DNA from: Hordeum vulgare subsp. vulgare
Lineage: Eukaryota > Streptophyta > Magnoliopsida > Poales > Poaceae
Direction: 5' to 3'
Length of the DNA: 64,000 bases
NCBI RefSeq assembly: GCF_904849725.1
Contig: NC_058520.1
Span: forward strand, 318,009,186 to 318,073,185
Under the pieces are notes generated by a model. It was not told the origin of the DNA and did not search any database. It saw nothing but the letters and a program-made list of their open reading frames with translations. Below, in pieces: positions 46,301 to 57,737 of the stretch (position 1 is the first letter of the stretch; the number at the start of each line of letters is the position of its first letter). A program made the position numbers and the translations under genes.

Positions 46301-49300
46301 AGCTAAGTATGTCTTTGTTGGGGAAAATAAGCTGCGCACAAGAAGATAGAGAAGAAGCAAGAAGAGAAGAAGAAGGAGAACAAAAAGAAGAAAAAGAAGG
46401 AGGAGGAGGAGGAGGAGGAGAAGGAAGAGGAGTAGTAGAAGAAAATAAGAAGGAGAAGAAGAAGGGGAAGCACGAGAGAATAAGAAGGAGGGCTCCTTCT
46501 CCTTCTTCTCCCCCGTTTCCTTCTCCTTCTTTTTATCTTCTTCTTCTCTTCTTCTTCTTCTTCCTTCTTTTCATTTTTCCTCTTTCTTCTCCTCTTGTCC
46601 TCTTCTTAGAGCTAAATTAGCTAATTATGCCTTTTTGGAGCTATTATGTCATTTGGAGGATAATTAGCTAAGTATAGGTCATTTCTTATTAAATAGTCCA
46701 TTTTGGAGGTAGCTAAGCTAATTATGTCATTTAGGTGGAAGCCAAGCTAAGTATAGGCAATTCTAGAGCTAACTTGGGTAAAATATGTCATTTTGGATCC
46801 AACTATGATTATTAAGGCATTTTCGAGCTAGCTAAGCTAATTATAGACTATTTAATAGATGATTATTAGCTAAGTATGTCTTTTTGGAGCTAAATGGGCT
46901 AATTATGTCATTTTAGAGGAAAACAAGCTAAGTATATAATATTCATGAGCTAACTAAGGTTCTTATGCCATTTTGAGCTTATTATGTCATTTTGGAGCTA
47001 AATTAGTCATTTTAATGAGCTAACCAAGGTTGTTATGATGTTTTTCCCTAACTAGGATAATTATGTCATTTTGGAGGATAATTAGCTAAGTATGTCTTTG
47101 CTGGGGAAAGTAAGCTACGTAGAAGAAGAAAGAGAAAAAGCAAGAAGAGAAGAAGAAGGAGAAGAAAAGGAAGAAGAAGAAGAAGGAGGAGGAGGAGAAG
47201 GAGAAGGAAGAGGAGAAGAAGAAGAAAATAAGAAGAGAATAAGAAGGAGAATAAGAAGGAGAAGAAGGAGGAGAGAAGAAGAAGGAGGGCTCCTTCTTCT
47301 TCTTCTTCCTTCTTTTCATTTTCCCCTTTCTTCTCCTCTTGTCCTCTTCTTCAAACTAAATTATCTAATTATGCCTTTTTGGACCAAATTATGTCATTTT
47401 GGAGGATAATTAGCTAAGTATAGGTCATTTTTTATTAAATAGACCATTTTGGAGCTAACTAAGCTAATTATGTCATTTAGGTGGAAGCCAAGCTAAGTAT
47501 AGGCCATTCTAGAACTAAATTGGGTAAAATATGTCATTTTGGAGCCAAGCTGCGCACAAGAAGATAGAGAAGAAGCAAGAAGAGAAGAAGAAGGAGAACA
47601 AAAAGAAGAAAAAGAAGGAGGAGGAGGAGGAGGAGGAGAAGGAAGAGGAGTAGTAGAAGAAAATAAGAAGGAGAAGAAGAAGGGGAAGCAAGAGAGAATA
47701 AGAAGGAGGGCTCCTTCTCCTTCTTCTCCTCCGTTTCCTTCTCCTTCTTTTTATCTTCTTCTTCTCTTCTTCTTCTTCTTCCTTCTTTTCATTTTTCCTC
47801 TTTCTTCTCCTCTTGTCCTCTTCTTAGAGCTAAATTAGCTAATTATGCCTTTTTGGAGCTATTATGTCATTTGGAGGATAATTAGCTAAGTATAGGTCAT
47901 TTCTTATTAAATAGTCCATTTTGGAGGTAGCTAAGCTAATTATGTCATTTAGGTGGAAGCCAAGCTAAGTATAGGCAATTCTAGAGCTAACTTGGGTAAA
48001 ATATGTCATTTTGGATCCAACTATGATTATTAAGGCATTTTCGAGCTAGCTAAGCTAATTATAGACTATTTAATAGATGATTATTAGCTAAGTATGTCTT
48101 TTTGGAGCTAAATGGGCTAATTATGTCATTTTAGAGGAAAACAAGCTAAGTATATAATATTCATGAGCTAACTAAGGTTCTTATGCCATTTTGAGCTTAT
48201 TATGTCATTTTGGAGCTAAATTAGTCATTTTAATGAGCTAACCAAGGTTGTTATGATGTTTTTCCCTAAATAAGCTAATTATGTCATTTTGGAGGATAAT
48301 TAGCTAAGTATGTCTTTGCTGGGGAAAGTAAGCTACGTAGAAGAAGAAAGAGAAAAAGCAAGAAGAGAAGAAGAAGGAGAAGAAAAGGAAGAAGAAGAAG
48401 AAGGAGGAGGAGGAGAAGGAGAAGGAAGAGGAGAAGAAGAAGAAAATAAGAAGAGAATAAGAAGGAGAATAAGAAGGAGAAGAAGGAGGAGAGAAGAAGA
48501 AGGAGGGCTCCTTCTTCTTCTTCTTCCTTCTTTTCATTTTCCCCTTTCTTCTCCTCTTGTCCTCTTCTTCAAACTAAATTATCTAATTATGCCTTTTTGG
48601 ACCAAATTATGTCATTTTGGAGGATAATTAGCTAAGTATAGGTCATTTTTTATTAAATAGACCATTTTGGAGCTAACTAAGCTAATTATGTCATTTAGGT
48701 GGAAGCCAAGCTAAGTATAGGCCATTCTAGAACTAAATTGGGTAAAATATGTCATTTTGGAGCCAAGCTGCGCACAAGAAGATAGAGAAGAAGCAAGAAG
48801 AGAAGAAGAAGGAGAACAAAAAGAAGAAAAAGAAGGAGGAGGAGGAGGAGGAGGAGAAGGAAGAGGAGTAGTAGAAGAAAATAAGAAGGAGAAGAAGAAG
48901 GGGAAGCAAGAGAGAATAAGAAGGAGGGCTCCTTCTCCTTCTTCTCCTCCGTTTCCTTCTCCTTCTTTTTATCTTCTTCTTCTCTTCTTCTTCTTCTTCC
49001 TTCTTTTCATTTTTCCTCTTTCTTCTCCTCTTGTCCTCTTCTTAGAGCTAAATTAGCTAATTATGCCTTTTTGGAGCTATTATGTCATTTGGAGGATAAT
49101 TAGCTAAGTATAGGTCATTTCTTATTAAATAGTCCATTTTGGAGGTAGCTAAGCTAATTATGTCATTTAGGTGGAAGCCAAGCTAAGTATAGGCAATTCT
49201 AGAGCTAACTTGGGTAAAATATGTCATTTTGGATCCAACTATGATTATTAAGGCATTTTCGAGCTAGCTAAGCTAATTATAGACTATTTAATAGATGATT

Positions 49301-50260
49301 ATTAGCTAAGTATGTCTTTTTGGAGCTAAATGGGCTAATTATGTCATTTTAGAGGAAAACACGCTAAGTATATAATATTCATGAGCTAACTAAGGTTCTT
49401 ATGCCATTTTGAGCTTATTATGTCATTTTGGAGCTAAATTAGTCATTTTAATGAGGTAACCAAGGTTGTTATGATGTTTTTCCCTAACTAAGCTAATTAT
49501 GTCATTTTGGAGGATAATTAGCTAAGTATGTCTTTGCTGGGGAAAGTAAGCTACGTAGAAGAAGAAAGAGAAAAAGCAAGAAGAGAAGAAGAAGGAGAAG
49601 AAAAGGAAGAAGAAGAAGAAGGAGGAGGAGGAGAAGGAGAAGGAAGAGGAGAAGAAGAAGAAAATAAGAAGAGAATAAGAAGGAGAATAAGAAGGAGAAG
49701 AAGGAGGAGAGAAGAAGAAGGAGGGCTCCTTCTTCTTCTTCTTCCTTCTTTTCATTTTCCCCTTTCTTCTCCTCTTGTCCTCTTCTTCAAACTAAATTAT
49801 CTAATTATGCCTTTTTGGACCAAATTATGTCATTTTGGAGGATAATTAGCTAAGTATAGGTCATTTTTTATTAAATAGACCATTTTGGAGCTAACTAAGC
49901 TAATTATGTCATTTAGGTGGAAGCCAAGCTAAGTATAGGCCATTCTAGAACTAAATTGGGTAAAATATGTCATTTTGGAGCCAACTATGATTATTAAGGC
50001 ATTTTGGAGCTAGCTAAGCTAATTATATGCTATTTAATAGCTAAGTTAGGTGGAGTAGGTCATTTTGGACCTACATAGCCTTATTATGTCATTTAGAAGA
50101 AAAGTTAGGTAAGTATATGTCATTTTTTATTAAATAGGTCATTTTGGAGCTAACTAAGCTAATTATGTCATTTAGGTGGAAGCCAACTTAACTATATGTC
50201 GTTTTGGAGCTAACTTGGGTTAAATATGTCATTTTGGAGCTAAGTATGCTTAATAAACCA
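43381..50260. repeat. CACTA-3 hairpin and TTAGCTAA array, about 6.9 kb
   Basis: Short units such as GGAGCTAACTAAGCTAATTATGTCATTT and ATAGGCCATTTAATAGCTAAGTT alternate with eight purine/pyrimidine hairpins centred near 44585, 45398, 46495, 47289, 47713, 48508, 48931 and 49726. The hairpin centre is GGAGGGCTCCTTC-like. The same vocabulary in reverse complement makes up the CACTA-1 array, so the two arrays are homologous but have grown independently. The Glu/Arg-rich open frames here are not genes. Confidence 0.92.
46329..49982. repeat. Three tandem copies of a 1218-bp unit
   Basis: The landmark GCTGCGCACAAGAAG lies at 46331, 47549 and 48767, exactly 1218 bp apart, and other landmarks keep the same spacing. 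Only scattered single-base differences are visible, for example CACGAG versus CAAGAG at 46472 and AAACAAGC versus AAACACGC at 49358. Each unit contains two hairpins. The junction fuses TTTTGGAGCCAA to GCTGCGC. Confidence 0.95.
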
Positions 50261-50319
50261 TATTGGACCATTATGCGGTTGTTAAGCAAAACAATAGAAA
50301 TAACATATCATTATTGTCA

Positions 50320-52861
50320 TCACGGCGGTGAAGCACGGTGGCTCTGGTTGTTTCACCTGGAGTAGGGTGCCCTCGAGAAGGCTCCACTGTAGAAGGGTCG
50401 TGCGATGCGTTTCGGGAGATATTCTCCACCAAACATCGTTTGCAATGCGTCGTTAGCATGATGACACTCTTGAGATCACTTCATTGAAATGAAACTCACC
50501 GTCCCCGCCATGTTAATGACTCGCATCGCCGGAGGGACGTGGCCGGTCTACTCGCACATAGACTATACATTTGGTTTCGACAAGTCAAACTTTTTAGTTA
50601 TTAATGAAACGGGTATTAAAATGAAAGATGTTAAATAATATGAAGAAGAAACTTACCACGAAGAGCTCGTACATGGACCTGTTAGATGCATCATACCGTG
50701 CCCTCTCCGCCTCCACCAATGCAGCCGTCCTCTCCTCCAGCTCCTTCATCTCCTTATCCTTCTCTGCCAAAAGCGCGTGCATTGCCTATCTCTCTTTAAG
50801 AATAGTAGCCTGCAACACAACTCATTGTTAGAATTGTAATCACATTGGTTCCCATGCACAACATAATGCGGAAACATAGTTGAGTCCATTATAATAACCT
50901 CGATGGTGAGCTCGACTGGCCGTGGACGAGGTGTTATCTCAGGACAGGAGCTCGTTTGGCGTGCCTTTATCTGCCAGAGAGTGCTAGGACAACATATAAG
51001 GCCGTCTCCAATGGCGATCGAGCCATGGGGCCTCCCGTTGTCAGCTATCGTCACCAACTCTGGATCAATAGGCCCCTCGCTTTGGTTAAAAACCTCCCCT
51101 TTCCTCACCTTCCTGTGATATCTGTACTTCACGAGCTTGTGGTGGGAGGAGATGTTGGTGAAGTTTTCTGGATGCTCGAGGTCAGAATCAGAGAATGCCT
51201 TGACCTTCTTGTACGAGGCAGTATGGGCCATCGCATACAGGTCGTACATATGTGGCACCTCCGTCTTATTGTGACGCGCCTAAAAGAGAGAGGGAGGAAA
51301 AATGTATTAGTAAAGGGTTGAAGATAGCAATAAGAATGAATTGCATGAGGCATGAAGCAAACCACATACCCAGTTCTCGCCAAATTGGATTAAGTTGACG
51401 CTCCCTTGATGGTGTGGCACACCAACCATTTTTCCACGCCTCTCCTTGGCGTTGTTGTGGCTGGCCTCCCACGTTTCACAGCACCACTAATCCACCAAGG
51501 CCTTCCAAAAATCCATCTTATCCACACACCATCTCGGGGGCACCTAAGTTAATAAAGAGAAATTTGAGCGCAACGCGTAAGAATCAAAACAAGGAAACTA
51601 ACTACAAGGCGTTAATAATATGTAATTAGCTTCATGTAATGCTCCTTCTCCATCTTAGAATTGCGGCACTTCGCCTTGTCCTTCCTAATACGCCGCGTGG
51701 AATATTAGTCTCGCACAGCCTGCACCCGAGCCTCGTGTCGAAAGTTTTGAAGTAGGCGGCGACATTCGGTTTCGATAACCTTTGTCGCGTCCTCCTCGTA
51801 TCGCTCCTCACACGTGTAGTAGGTCTGCAAACGAGACAACACCGATTCGTACAATAACTAGTTATGGTTGATTTATAATTGTGTAAAGGAGAAATTACCC
51901 AGAACTGTCGGATCACCATGTCGGCCCTCGTGTCGCACAAAACACAGTCGATATCCACCTACGTCGGGGCCGGGGCACCCAAGTAGTGCTCCCAGGTCAT
52001 TCCTACCTCTCGCTCCCGACCGGGCAACGTAACAAACCCCGGGAAGTTTTGACGGCAAAGGACACTAAGGACGATGTTGGGCTTGCGGACACCCTTGGCA
52101 GCAATCCAACCCGTGCAGTATGACAAATTAAAGCCAAAACATTAAATATTTGAGAAAACGTGAAGGTAAAAGGTTAAATAAGAGTAAATTAACTTACTTG
52201 TCCCCATTTGGCTTAATCGACCACCTCTCCTCGCGGGTCACCGGCACGAGCCGGAGCCCCGAACTACCACGCTGGTAGACGGTGGCCCCCTCACCCAGCT
52301 CCTCGTCGCTATTAGCATGGCCACTTGGCTCAGGCTGACCCAAATCAGCCTAGATATCCCACTGGGTCTCTCGGGACGTACCCTCATCCCTGCTTTTCTC
52401 CGAAGTCGCCTGGAATGAAGCCTCTGGGACACGAGTCTTGTGGGTCGAAGGCTCGTCGACCTGAGGCTCGTGAAATGGAGACCGTGTATCCTCCACCTTA
52501 GACGAATCCACCCTATAAGTCATGTGCTCAGGTGAATTAGCTTGGGGTGGCGGCGAGGAAGGCGTGGCAGCCACCGCCCTACCTCTCCCGCGGTCACGTG
52601 TACCTTTAGTATAACATAAATACCAACATGAGTAATAAAATGTATATAAATACCAACATAAGTACCAACATGAGCAATACCTTTAGTATCTCTCGGCTTT
52701 GTGGGGGGTCGACCTCCTCTTACGGGGGCCGCGAGAGTCGAAGAAATGGCCACTCCATGCAGAGTAGAGAGCAACGCTGTCCGAAGAGGCGCGGCAGGAA
52801 TCGAAGTACCCATCCCACCACCCGCCGATGAAGAAGGAGCCGCGGAGTGCTTTCGACCCTT
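50320..52861 (-). pseudogene. CACTA-3 ORF2 (TnpA-like), main part, broken
   Basis: Homologous exon by exon to the plus-strand ORF2 of CACTA-1. Approximate exons: 52861-52690 and 52604-52199 (exon 1, Pro/Ser-rich, interrupted by an AT-rich stretch), 52125-51899, 51826-51634, 51544-51370, 51281-50899, 50811-50657, 50560-50500 and 50410-50320. The conserved core shows RLLQNFRHEAR, MVGVPHHQGS and RPHGSIAIGDG. In-frame stops lie at 51959 (TAG), 51705 (TAA), 51487 (TAG) and 50786 (TAG). The donor after exon 3 reads CTAATT where CACTA-1 has GTAATT. The first codons lie across the solo LTR at 55728-55715. Its product would bind subterminal repeats; as read it cannot be made. Confidence 0.82.
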
Positions 52862-55714
52862 TGTAACATCCCAAATTTTGGAATGTTAATATAATTATTG
52901 GATTGATTTTTTGTTTGTTTGAGTGATTGAAAACTTGAGTGAAACTTGAAACTTTTTAAAACTTTTGAACGAGAGGGAATAAAATGACTTTTCCCTTTTC
53001 CAATGAATTCAAATTCATCCGTTTAAAAATCAGTGAGAGAAGATAACATGACTTCTTCAACTATAAATAATTTGAATCAAGGTGGCATTTGAATTTCTTT
53101 CGGTATCATTATTTGAATTTATTTTTGGCACAAGATTTCAACCACAAACTTTTTCTTGACAATATACTTGCCAAGCAAGAAAGATAGGAGGTAACATGAC
53201 ACCCCCAAAATAAATAAAAGTTAGAAGAAAATAGTGCCAAAAATTTTTAAAGGCAAAACTTGGATTTAATTTTTTTTATAAAGTTTTTATTTCATGAAAA
53301 ATAAATTGTCCACGTGGTGGGCAATATTTTTCTGAGAATTTTGATATACAATACTTGTATTTTTCGTGAAATGATTTAATTCCTTTTGTAGCTTTCTTTC
53401 CTGTTTTTATAAAAAGGAAACAAATCGTGTTTATTTGGAAATATGTCCTGGGCTCAATACGAAACCAATCTAACCCGTTGCTCCTCCTTCTCCTACCTCT
53501 CGTCACTTTCCTTCCAGAGCACGGTTTCTTCCAGGAACTCACCATGGCGCCGATTTCTTCCCTGATCTCCTCAAGCTTTCCTTCCCCTCGCCTCCCGTCA
53601 CCCTATAAATGATCCCCACACCCGCCTCTCCATTTTCCCCAAGAACCGCCCCTCTCCTCACCTCTAGCGCCGCCGACCCATCTCGCCGGAGACCCACCCC
53701 AGGAGCACCGAGCCAGGAGCACCTGCCTCGCCCCAGCGCCCTAGTGCCGCTCGTGACGCCTCTAGAGAGCGCCCGCCGCATCCCTTCGCCGGCTGCCCCC
53801 CCCCCCGCCTTGTCGCCCACCTACGCCACCGGAGCCACCTTCCAGTCGTCTTCTCCAACTCCGACGACTAACTTCGGTGAGCTTCAAAAAAAAATCCCGT
53901 AATAGTTTTTTTCCATAAAAAGAGCAAAGTTATAAAATTTATATCTATTAGTCTATAACTCCGAATTAGGTGATTCCTTTTTCCTTGGATCGAACATTTT
54001 ATGTAGTTTCTGTAGATATAAAATTTGACCATGTTTGAAAATTTAAGTTTGAATTAAAGCAGATTTGGTTTAAATATTATTTTGTTAATATCCGGAGTTT
54101 AAAAATAGATTTTTAATTGATTCTTTTTGCTACTGATTACTAGTGATCTTATTTATCAATAGGTAAAATTTCAGAATTTTTGGAATACCTTAACTCATTA
54201 TTTTATGCAAAACAGATTCTGTTTTGGTTCTTGTAAGACAATTTTACTCTTTTATGACATAGCTACTTTTGTTTATTGCTTTATTTTGATCACTTGCTAT
54301 TGTGATACTTATTGTGTGAAATTGTTTGCTTCATTATATTATCCCGAGTGTGAAGCTTGTTATCTAGACGCGCTCGAGTTCGACAATCGTCAATAAGGCA
54401 AGTAACGTTGATCATGTTTTTACCTATGTTTTATATGCATTGTAGCTCTACCTTCTTAACCCAATTGCATGCAAAGTAGGTACTTGGAAATTTGGATCTT
54501 GATGTAGTATCATGTGGTAGGCACCCATCACCCTTGTTACTTGGCCCGGGACAATGAATTTTATTTTGCTATGCTTTTAGTAGACGAGGGTTATGGTTGA
54601 GTGTTATTCACGAGTGTTGTGAAAATATAATAATCAAGACCGGATATTCCAAGACTTTTGAGACCTCGTGATGCAACATACCTTTGGGTGAAGGACGGTT
54701 CAGATGGGCTCCCTGGGATGAACCACCGGAGGACCCGGGATGCATGGAGAAGCGCCATGACATCTTGCGGAAACCTTCACCCAGGCGCGAGGAGATAGAT
54801 GGATGCTTCAAGACCCAAGGCTTACCTGCACAGCCACAAGTCATTATGGGCTCTGGCTTGGTTGGACAACATGGTGACTCTGGAGGGGCGGTGCTACGAG
54901 ATGTGGAAGAACTGTAGGATTGGATGGGCACCGACAGAGGCTCACAGGAATCCGTTGAAAGATCATGTTTTGATCATCCGGTTCTCAAACACCCTAAAGT
55001 GCGAGGACTTCAACGGAGCAGATCAAATCTTGTGGGGAATGTGTGCAAAACTCTGTAGAGTACTCAAACCTAATCGATTAGTTGTGTCCACGGTCATGGA
55101 CAACTTGAGTCGAAGGAACTGAAACTATCTGGAATTCTCAACACGAATAATATTAATGATGTGGGTATTATTGACACCTTGGGTATGAGAATTGGTTGGT
55201 GGAACCATCTCATTAACAACCAACCATGTAGTAAATTTTTTGCTTTTAGCCCCCTCTTGTTGTAGGAGAAAACTTTGCTTTCCGCTAAAAAAACTTACAG
55301 CCCCACCTGCCATATATGCATATAGTATAGATGATACTTTTTTCACCCCTCTCTTTTGTGACTTGCCGGCATATTCAATATGCTGACCTACACGGCTACA
55401 ACGTGTCATGTTGCAGAGTACTTTTCCGACCAGGTGTGAGGTCATTTTCTACGCTCGGTGATATGCCCTGGAGTCAGATGGACTCTACTACTTTTGAAGC
55501 TTCCGCTAGTCTTCGTTTAGTTATCTCATGAGTTGGCCTTCAGCCACTTCATTGTAATCATTATTGTAATAAAGTACTCAATATGAGATCTTATTAATAA
55601 ATTTTTGTGATTGAACTCTCGATATATACATTGATGTAGTGTGTGTGTACCAGCATGATCTTGGGATGGTATGGAAACACCAGAGACTTGGCCGTTTCAG
55701 GTCGGGCCGCTACA
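52862..55714 (+). mobile_element. Solo LTR, 2853 bp, TGTAACATCCC type
   Basis: Starts TGTAACATCCCAAATTTTGG and ends TCGGGCCGCTACA. CCCTT duplicates flank it at 52857-52861 and 55715-55719. A TATA box CTATAAAT at 53603-53610 and a polyadenylation-type AATAAA at 55568 give plus orientation. There is no primer site, gag or pol, so a full element was reduced by LTR-LTR recombination. It lies inside exon 1 of CACTA-3 ORF2. GC-rich open frames near 53540-53900 and at 54684-55122 are non-coding LTR text. Confidence 0.93.
53603..53610 (+). promoter_or_regulatory. LTR TATA box
   Basis: CTATAAAT sits between AT-rich U3-like sequence and a GC-rich leader, the usual place for the LTR core promoter. Confidence 0.55.
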
Positions 55715-55728
55715 CCCTTTCCCACCAT
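55715..55728 (-). pseudogene. First codons of CACTA-3 ORF2, separated by the solo LTR
   Basis: On the minus strand GTGTTGAAAGATGGTGGG matches the start context of CACTA-1 ORF2 (near 8131-8148). The coding strand continues at 52861 on the other side of the solo LTR and its duplicated CCCTT. Confidence 0.8.
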
Positions 55729-55911
55729 CTTTCAACACTTGTCATGACAAAGAGTAAATGAAATTAGTACAACATAAATACCAACATGAGTAATAAATTG
55801 TATATAATTTAAGTGTATCATCGTCATAAATACCAACATGACTAATAAAAATTGAATACCTAACATGAACTCAAAATTTATATATAGGAATGGTTGAATA
55901 CCTGACATGAA

Positions 55912-56010
55912 CTAATAACAATCGTGCTCGTCTATATATGCTTCAGGGTCAATAAATGCATCATGGTCATCACTATCATCAATAAATGCATCATCATCAC
56001 TATGAGGAAG
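55912..56010 (-). pseudogene. TnpD C-terminal relic in CACTA-3
   Basis: The minus strand reads an acidic tail with DDDAFIDD and a second DAFID, ending in a CY-stop at 55912. CACTA-1 TnpD ends with the closely similar DDDDAFIDDDY at 7996. This is all that remains of the roughly 3.6-kb transposase gene. Upstream, sequence passes straight into a GGGGTCG minisatellite. Confidence 0.75.
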
Positions 56011-56044
56011 AACATGTGGAAGGCCACCATTATGTAACCGGTCA

Positions 56045-56480
56045 ACAAGAGGCCAAAGAGGTGTCGGAGGTTGGGGGTCAGTGGTGTTGGGGGTCGGGGG
56101 TAGGGGGTCGGGGGTCGAGGGTAAGTGGCGTTGGGGGTCGGGGGTCGAGGGTCAATTGCGTCAGGAGTCGAGGGTCAGTGGCGTCGGGCGTCGGGGGTCG
56201 ACGGTCACTGGCATCGAGAGTCAAGGGGTTAGTGGAGTTGGGCGTTGGGGGTGGGGGTTAGTGGCATCGAGGGTCGGGGGTTGAGGGTCAGGGGTCGCGT
56301 GTCAGTGGCGTCGGGCGTCGGGCGTCGGGGGTCGGGATTCGAGGGTCGGGGGTCGGGGTTCAGTGTTGTCAGGAGTCGGGGTCACTGGCGTCGGGGGTCG
56401 GGGGTCGAGGGTCGGGGGTTGGTGGCGTCGGGCGTCGAGGGTCGTGGGTCGGTGGTCGGGGGTCGGGGTCCTCTTCTTTC
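56045..56480. repeat. GGGGTCG / GTGGCGTCGGG minisatellite
   Basis: Irregular tandem 7-base units (GGGGTCG, GAGGGTC) are punctuated by AGTGGCGTCGG about every 30-45 bases. The sequence is strongly G-rich on the plus strand. Open frames through it are Gly/Val/Arg/Ser repeats without meaning. It occupies the place of the lost transposase gene. Confidence 0.88.
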
Positions 56481-56545
56481 TTCTTCTCCTCTCTCCTCTC
56501 TCCTCTTCTTCTTCTTCTTCTTCTTCTTCTTCTTCTTCTTCTTGA

Positions 56546-56580
<35 letters not shown>

Positions 56581-56930
56581 TTTTTTCTCCTCCTCCTCCT
56601 CCTCCTCCTCTTCTTCTTATTTCTTTTCTCTTTCTCCTCCTCTCCTCTTTCTTCTTCTTCTACTTCTTCTTCTTCTTTTTTCTTCTAGTTTATTATTCTC
56701 TTATTTTCTTCTAAGATTTTTTCTATCAATTTTTTTGTTTTCTATCTACTTTTTCTACCTAATAAACTAACTATCTAATTTAACATAAAAACAAAAAAAA
56801 CTAACTATCCAATTTATAAGAAAAAACAGAAAATAAACTAGCTATCTAAATTAACTATCTAATTTAAAATATAAAAAAAAGGAAATAAAGGCAAGAAGGA
56901 AAAAAAATTACCTGCAGGGTTAGTAGGCCG
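56481..56930. repeat. TTC and TTA microsatellites and AT-rich tract
   Basis: A (TTC)n run (about 56502-56543) is followed by (ATT)n (56546-56579), more CTC/CTT pyrimidine runs to 56690 and a poly-A/T-rich stretch with AACTAACTATC units. These parallel the purine and TTAGTTAG repeats of CACTA-1 at 2703-3590. Confidence 0.85.
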
Positions 56931-57340
56931 CCAGGGCAGTGGGTGTCGGGTCGGTGGAGGCCTGGCCAGTGTGGCGCTTGGGCCGACAGGCACGTCGGGC
57001 GGGGGCAGGGCCCCGGCTACTGTGGTGGTGGAGGAGAGGGGGTCGGGGCGGTGGTGGTGGAGGGAAGGGGGTCAGGGCGGGGGCGGAGGAGAGGGGGTCG
57101 ACGTCGAGGGCGGAGGAGAGGGGGTTGACGGCGGGGGTGGCTGTGGAGGGGGTGCGTCGAGGCGGAGGTGTGGCAGGGGAGGATGTGGAGGGGGCGCGCC
57201 GAGGCAGAGGAGGGGGTCGCGGCAGGGGCGGCTGTGGATGGGGCGCGCCAAGGCAGAGTGGTGGGCCGCAGCAGCTCCTGCGGCGGTGGCGGCAGCGGCT
57301 CGGGTAGGGCGAGCCATTAGTTGAGCGGGCGGGGGCAGGG
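56931..57340 (-). other. GC-rich leader of CACTA-3
   Basis: GGCGG- and GGGGGTC-rich DNA in the position matching 2361-2702 of CACTA-1. Open frames on both strands are low-complexity Gly/Arg or Pro/Ala and are not supported as genes. Confidence 0.6.
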
Positions 57341-57656
57341 CGAGCCGTTAGGGAAACATCCCCTTTGCCATCTGCAAAGGCCGGGTGGCGGATGGCAAAG
57401 GGGTGGGGTGGGTCGGGGGGGTTTCAGCCGTTGGGGGGGGGGGCTTTGTCGTCTGCCCACCCTTTGCCGTCCGCCTTTGGGACCTTTGTCGTCTGCTGGC
57501 AGACGGCAAAGAGGTGGCCGACGGCAAATAAAACCTTTACCATCAGCCACCTCTTTACCGTCAGCTTTGTGCGAGCTGATGACAAAGAGTATCTTTGCCA
57601 TGTGTTTTCAGACGGCAAAGCCATGGCAGACGGCAAATTTCTCAATTCCAGTAGTG
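57341..57656 (-). repeat. CACTA-3 5' terminal and subterminal repeats
   Basis: TTTGCCGTCTGC / GCAGACGGCAAAG units in both orientations end at CCAGTAGTG. The terminus CACTACTGGAATTG resembles that of CACTA-1 over its first ten bases. Confidence 0.9.
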
Positions 57657-57659
57657 GTG

Positions 57660-57737
57660 TATGCATGTTCTTTCATATAATTAGTGGAAGCTTAGCCTGC
57701 TTGTTCTGATGCCTTTGTTTTAGCTTGAATATGTATC
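57660..57737. other. 78-bp spacer between two CACTA ends
   Basis: Unique AT-rich sequence that should continue the DNA left of 42499, into which CACTA-3 inserted. No feature is recognised. Confidence 0.5.

Larger units (their letters stand above)
42502..57656 (-). mobile_element. CACTA-3, TnpD-deleted CACTA transposon
   Basis: On its own strand it starts CACTACTGGAATTG at 57656 and ends CCTGTACTG at 42502, so its 3' terminus is CAGTA in place of CACTA. It has TTTGCCGTCTGC-type repeats at both ends, a GC-rich leader, a minisatellite, only the last codons of TnpD, ORF2 split by a solo LTR, and a 6.9-kb hairpin array. Without the solo LTR it is about 12.3 kb. It is a relative of CACTA-1 by its ORF2 and repeats. 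Lacking TnpD and with a broken ORF2, it is non-autonomous. Confidence 0.9.

Noticed and set aside
44386..49845. Many Glu/Arg/Gly-rich and Leu/Ser/Phe-rich open frames of 75-105 codons.
   Set aside because: They are translations of GAA/GGA and TTC/TCC tracts on the hairpin arms. The repetition at 1218 bp is DNA duplication, not a gene family.
43381..50260. Regular repeats with spacers that might suggest a CRISPR-like array.
   Set aside because: The units are degenerate, vary in length and contain microsatellites, and the setting is a plant transposon.
53539..53902. Pro/Ser-rich frames that might be a host gene start.
   Set aside because: They sit between the TATA box and U5 of a solo LTR bounded by CCCTT duplications.
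56045..57324. Gly/Val/Arg-rich frames of 60-147 codons.
   Set aside because: They lie on the GGGGTCG minisatellite and GC-rich leader, in several overlapping frames, without any conserved motif.
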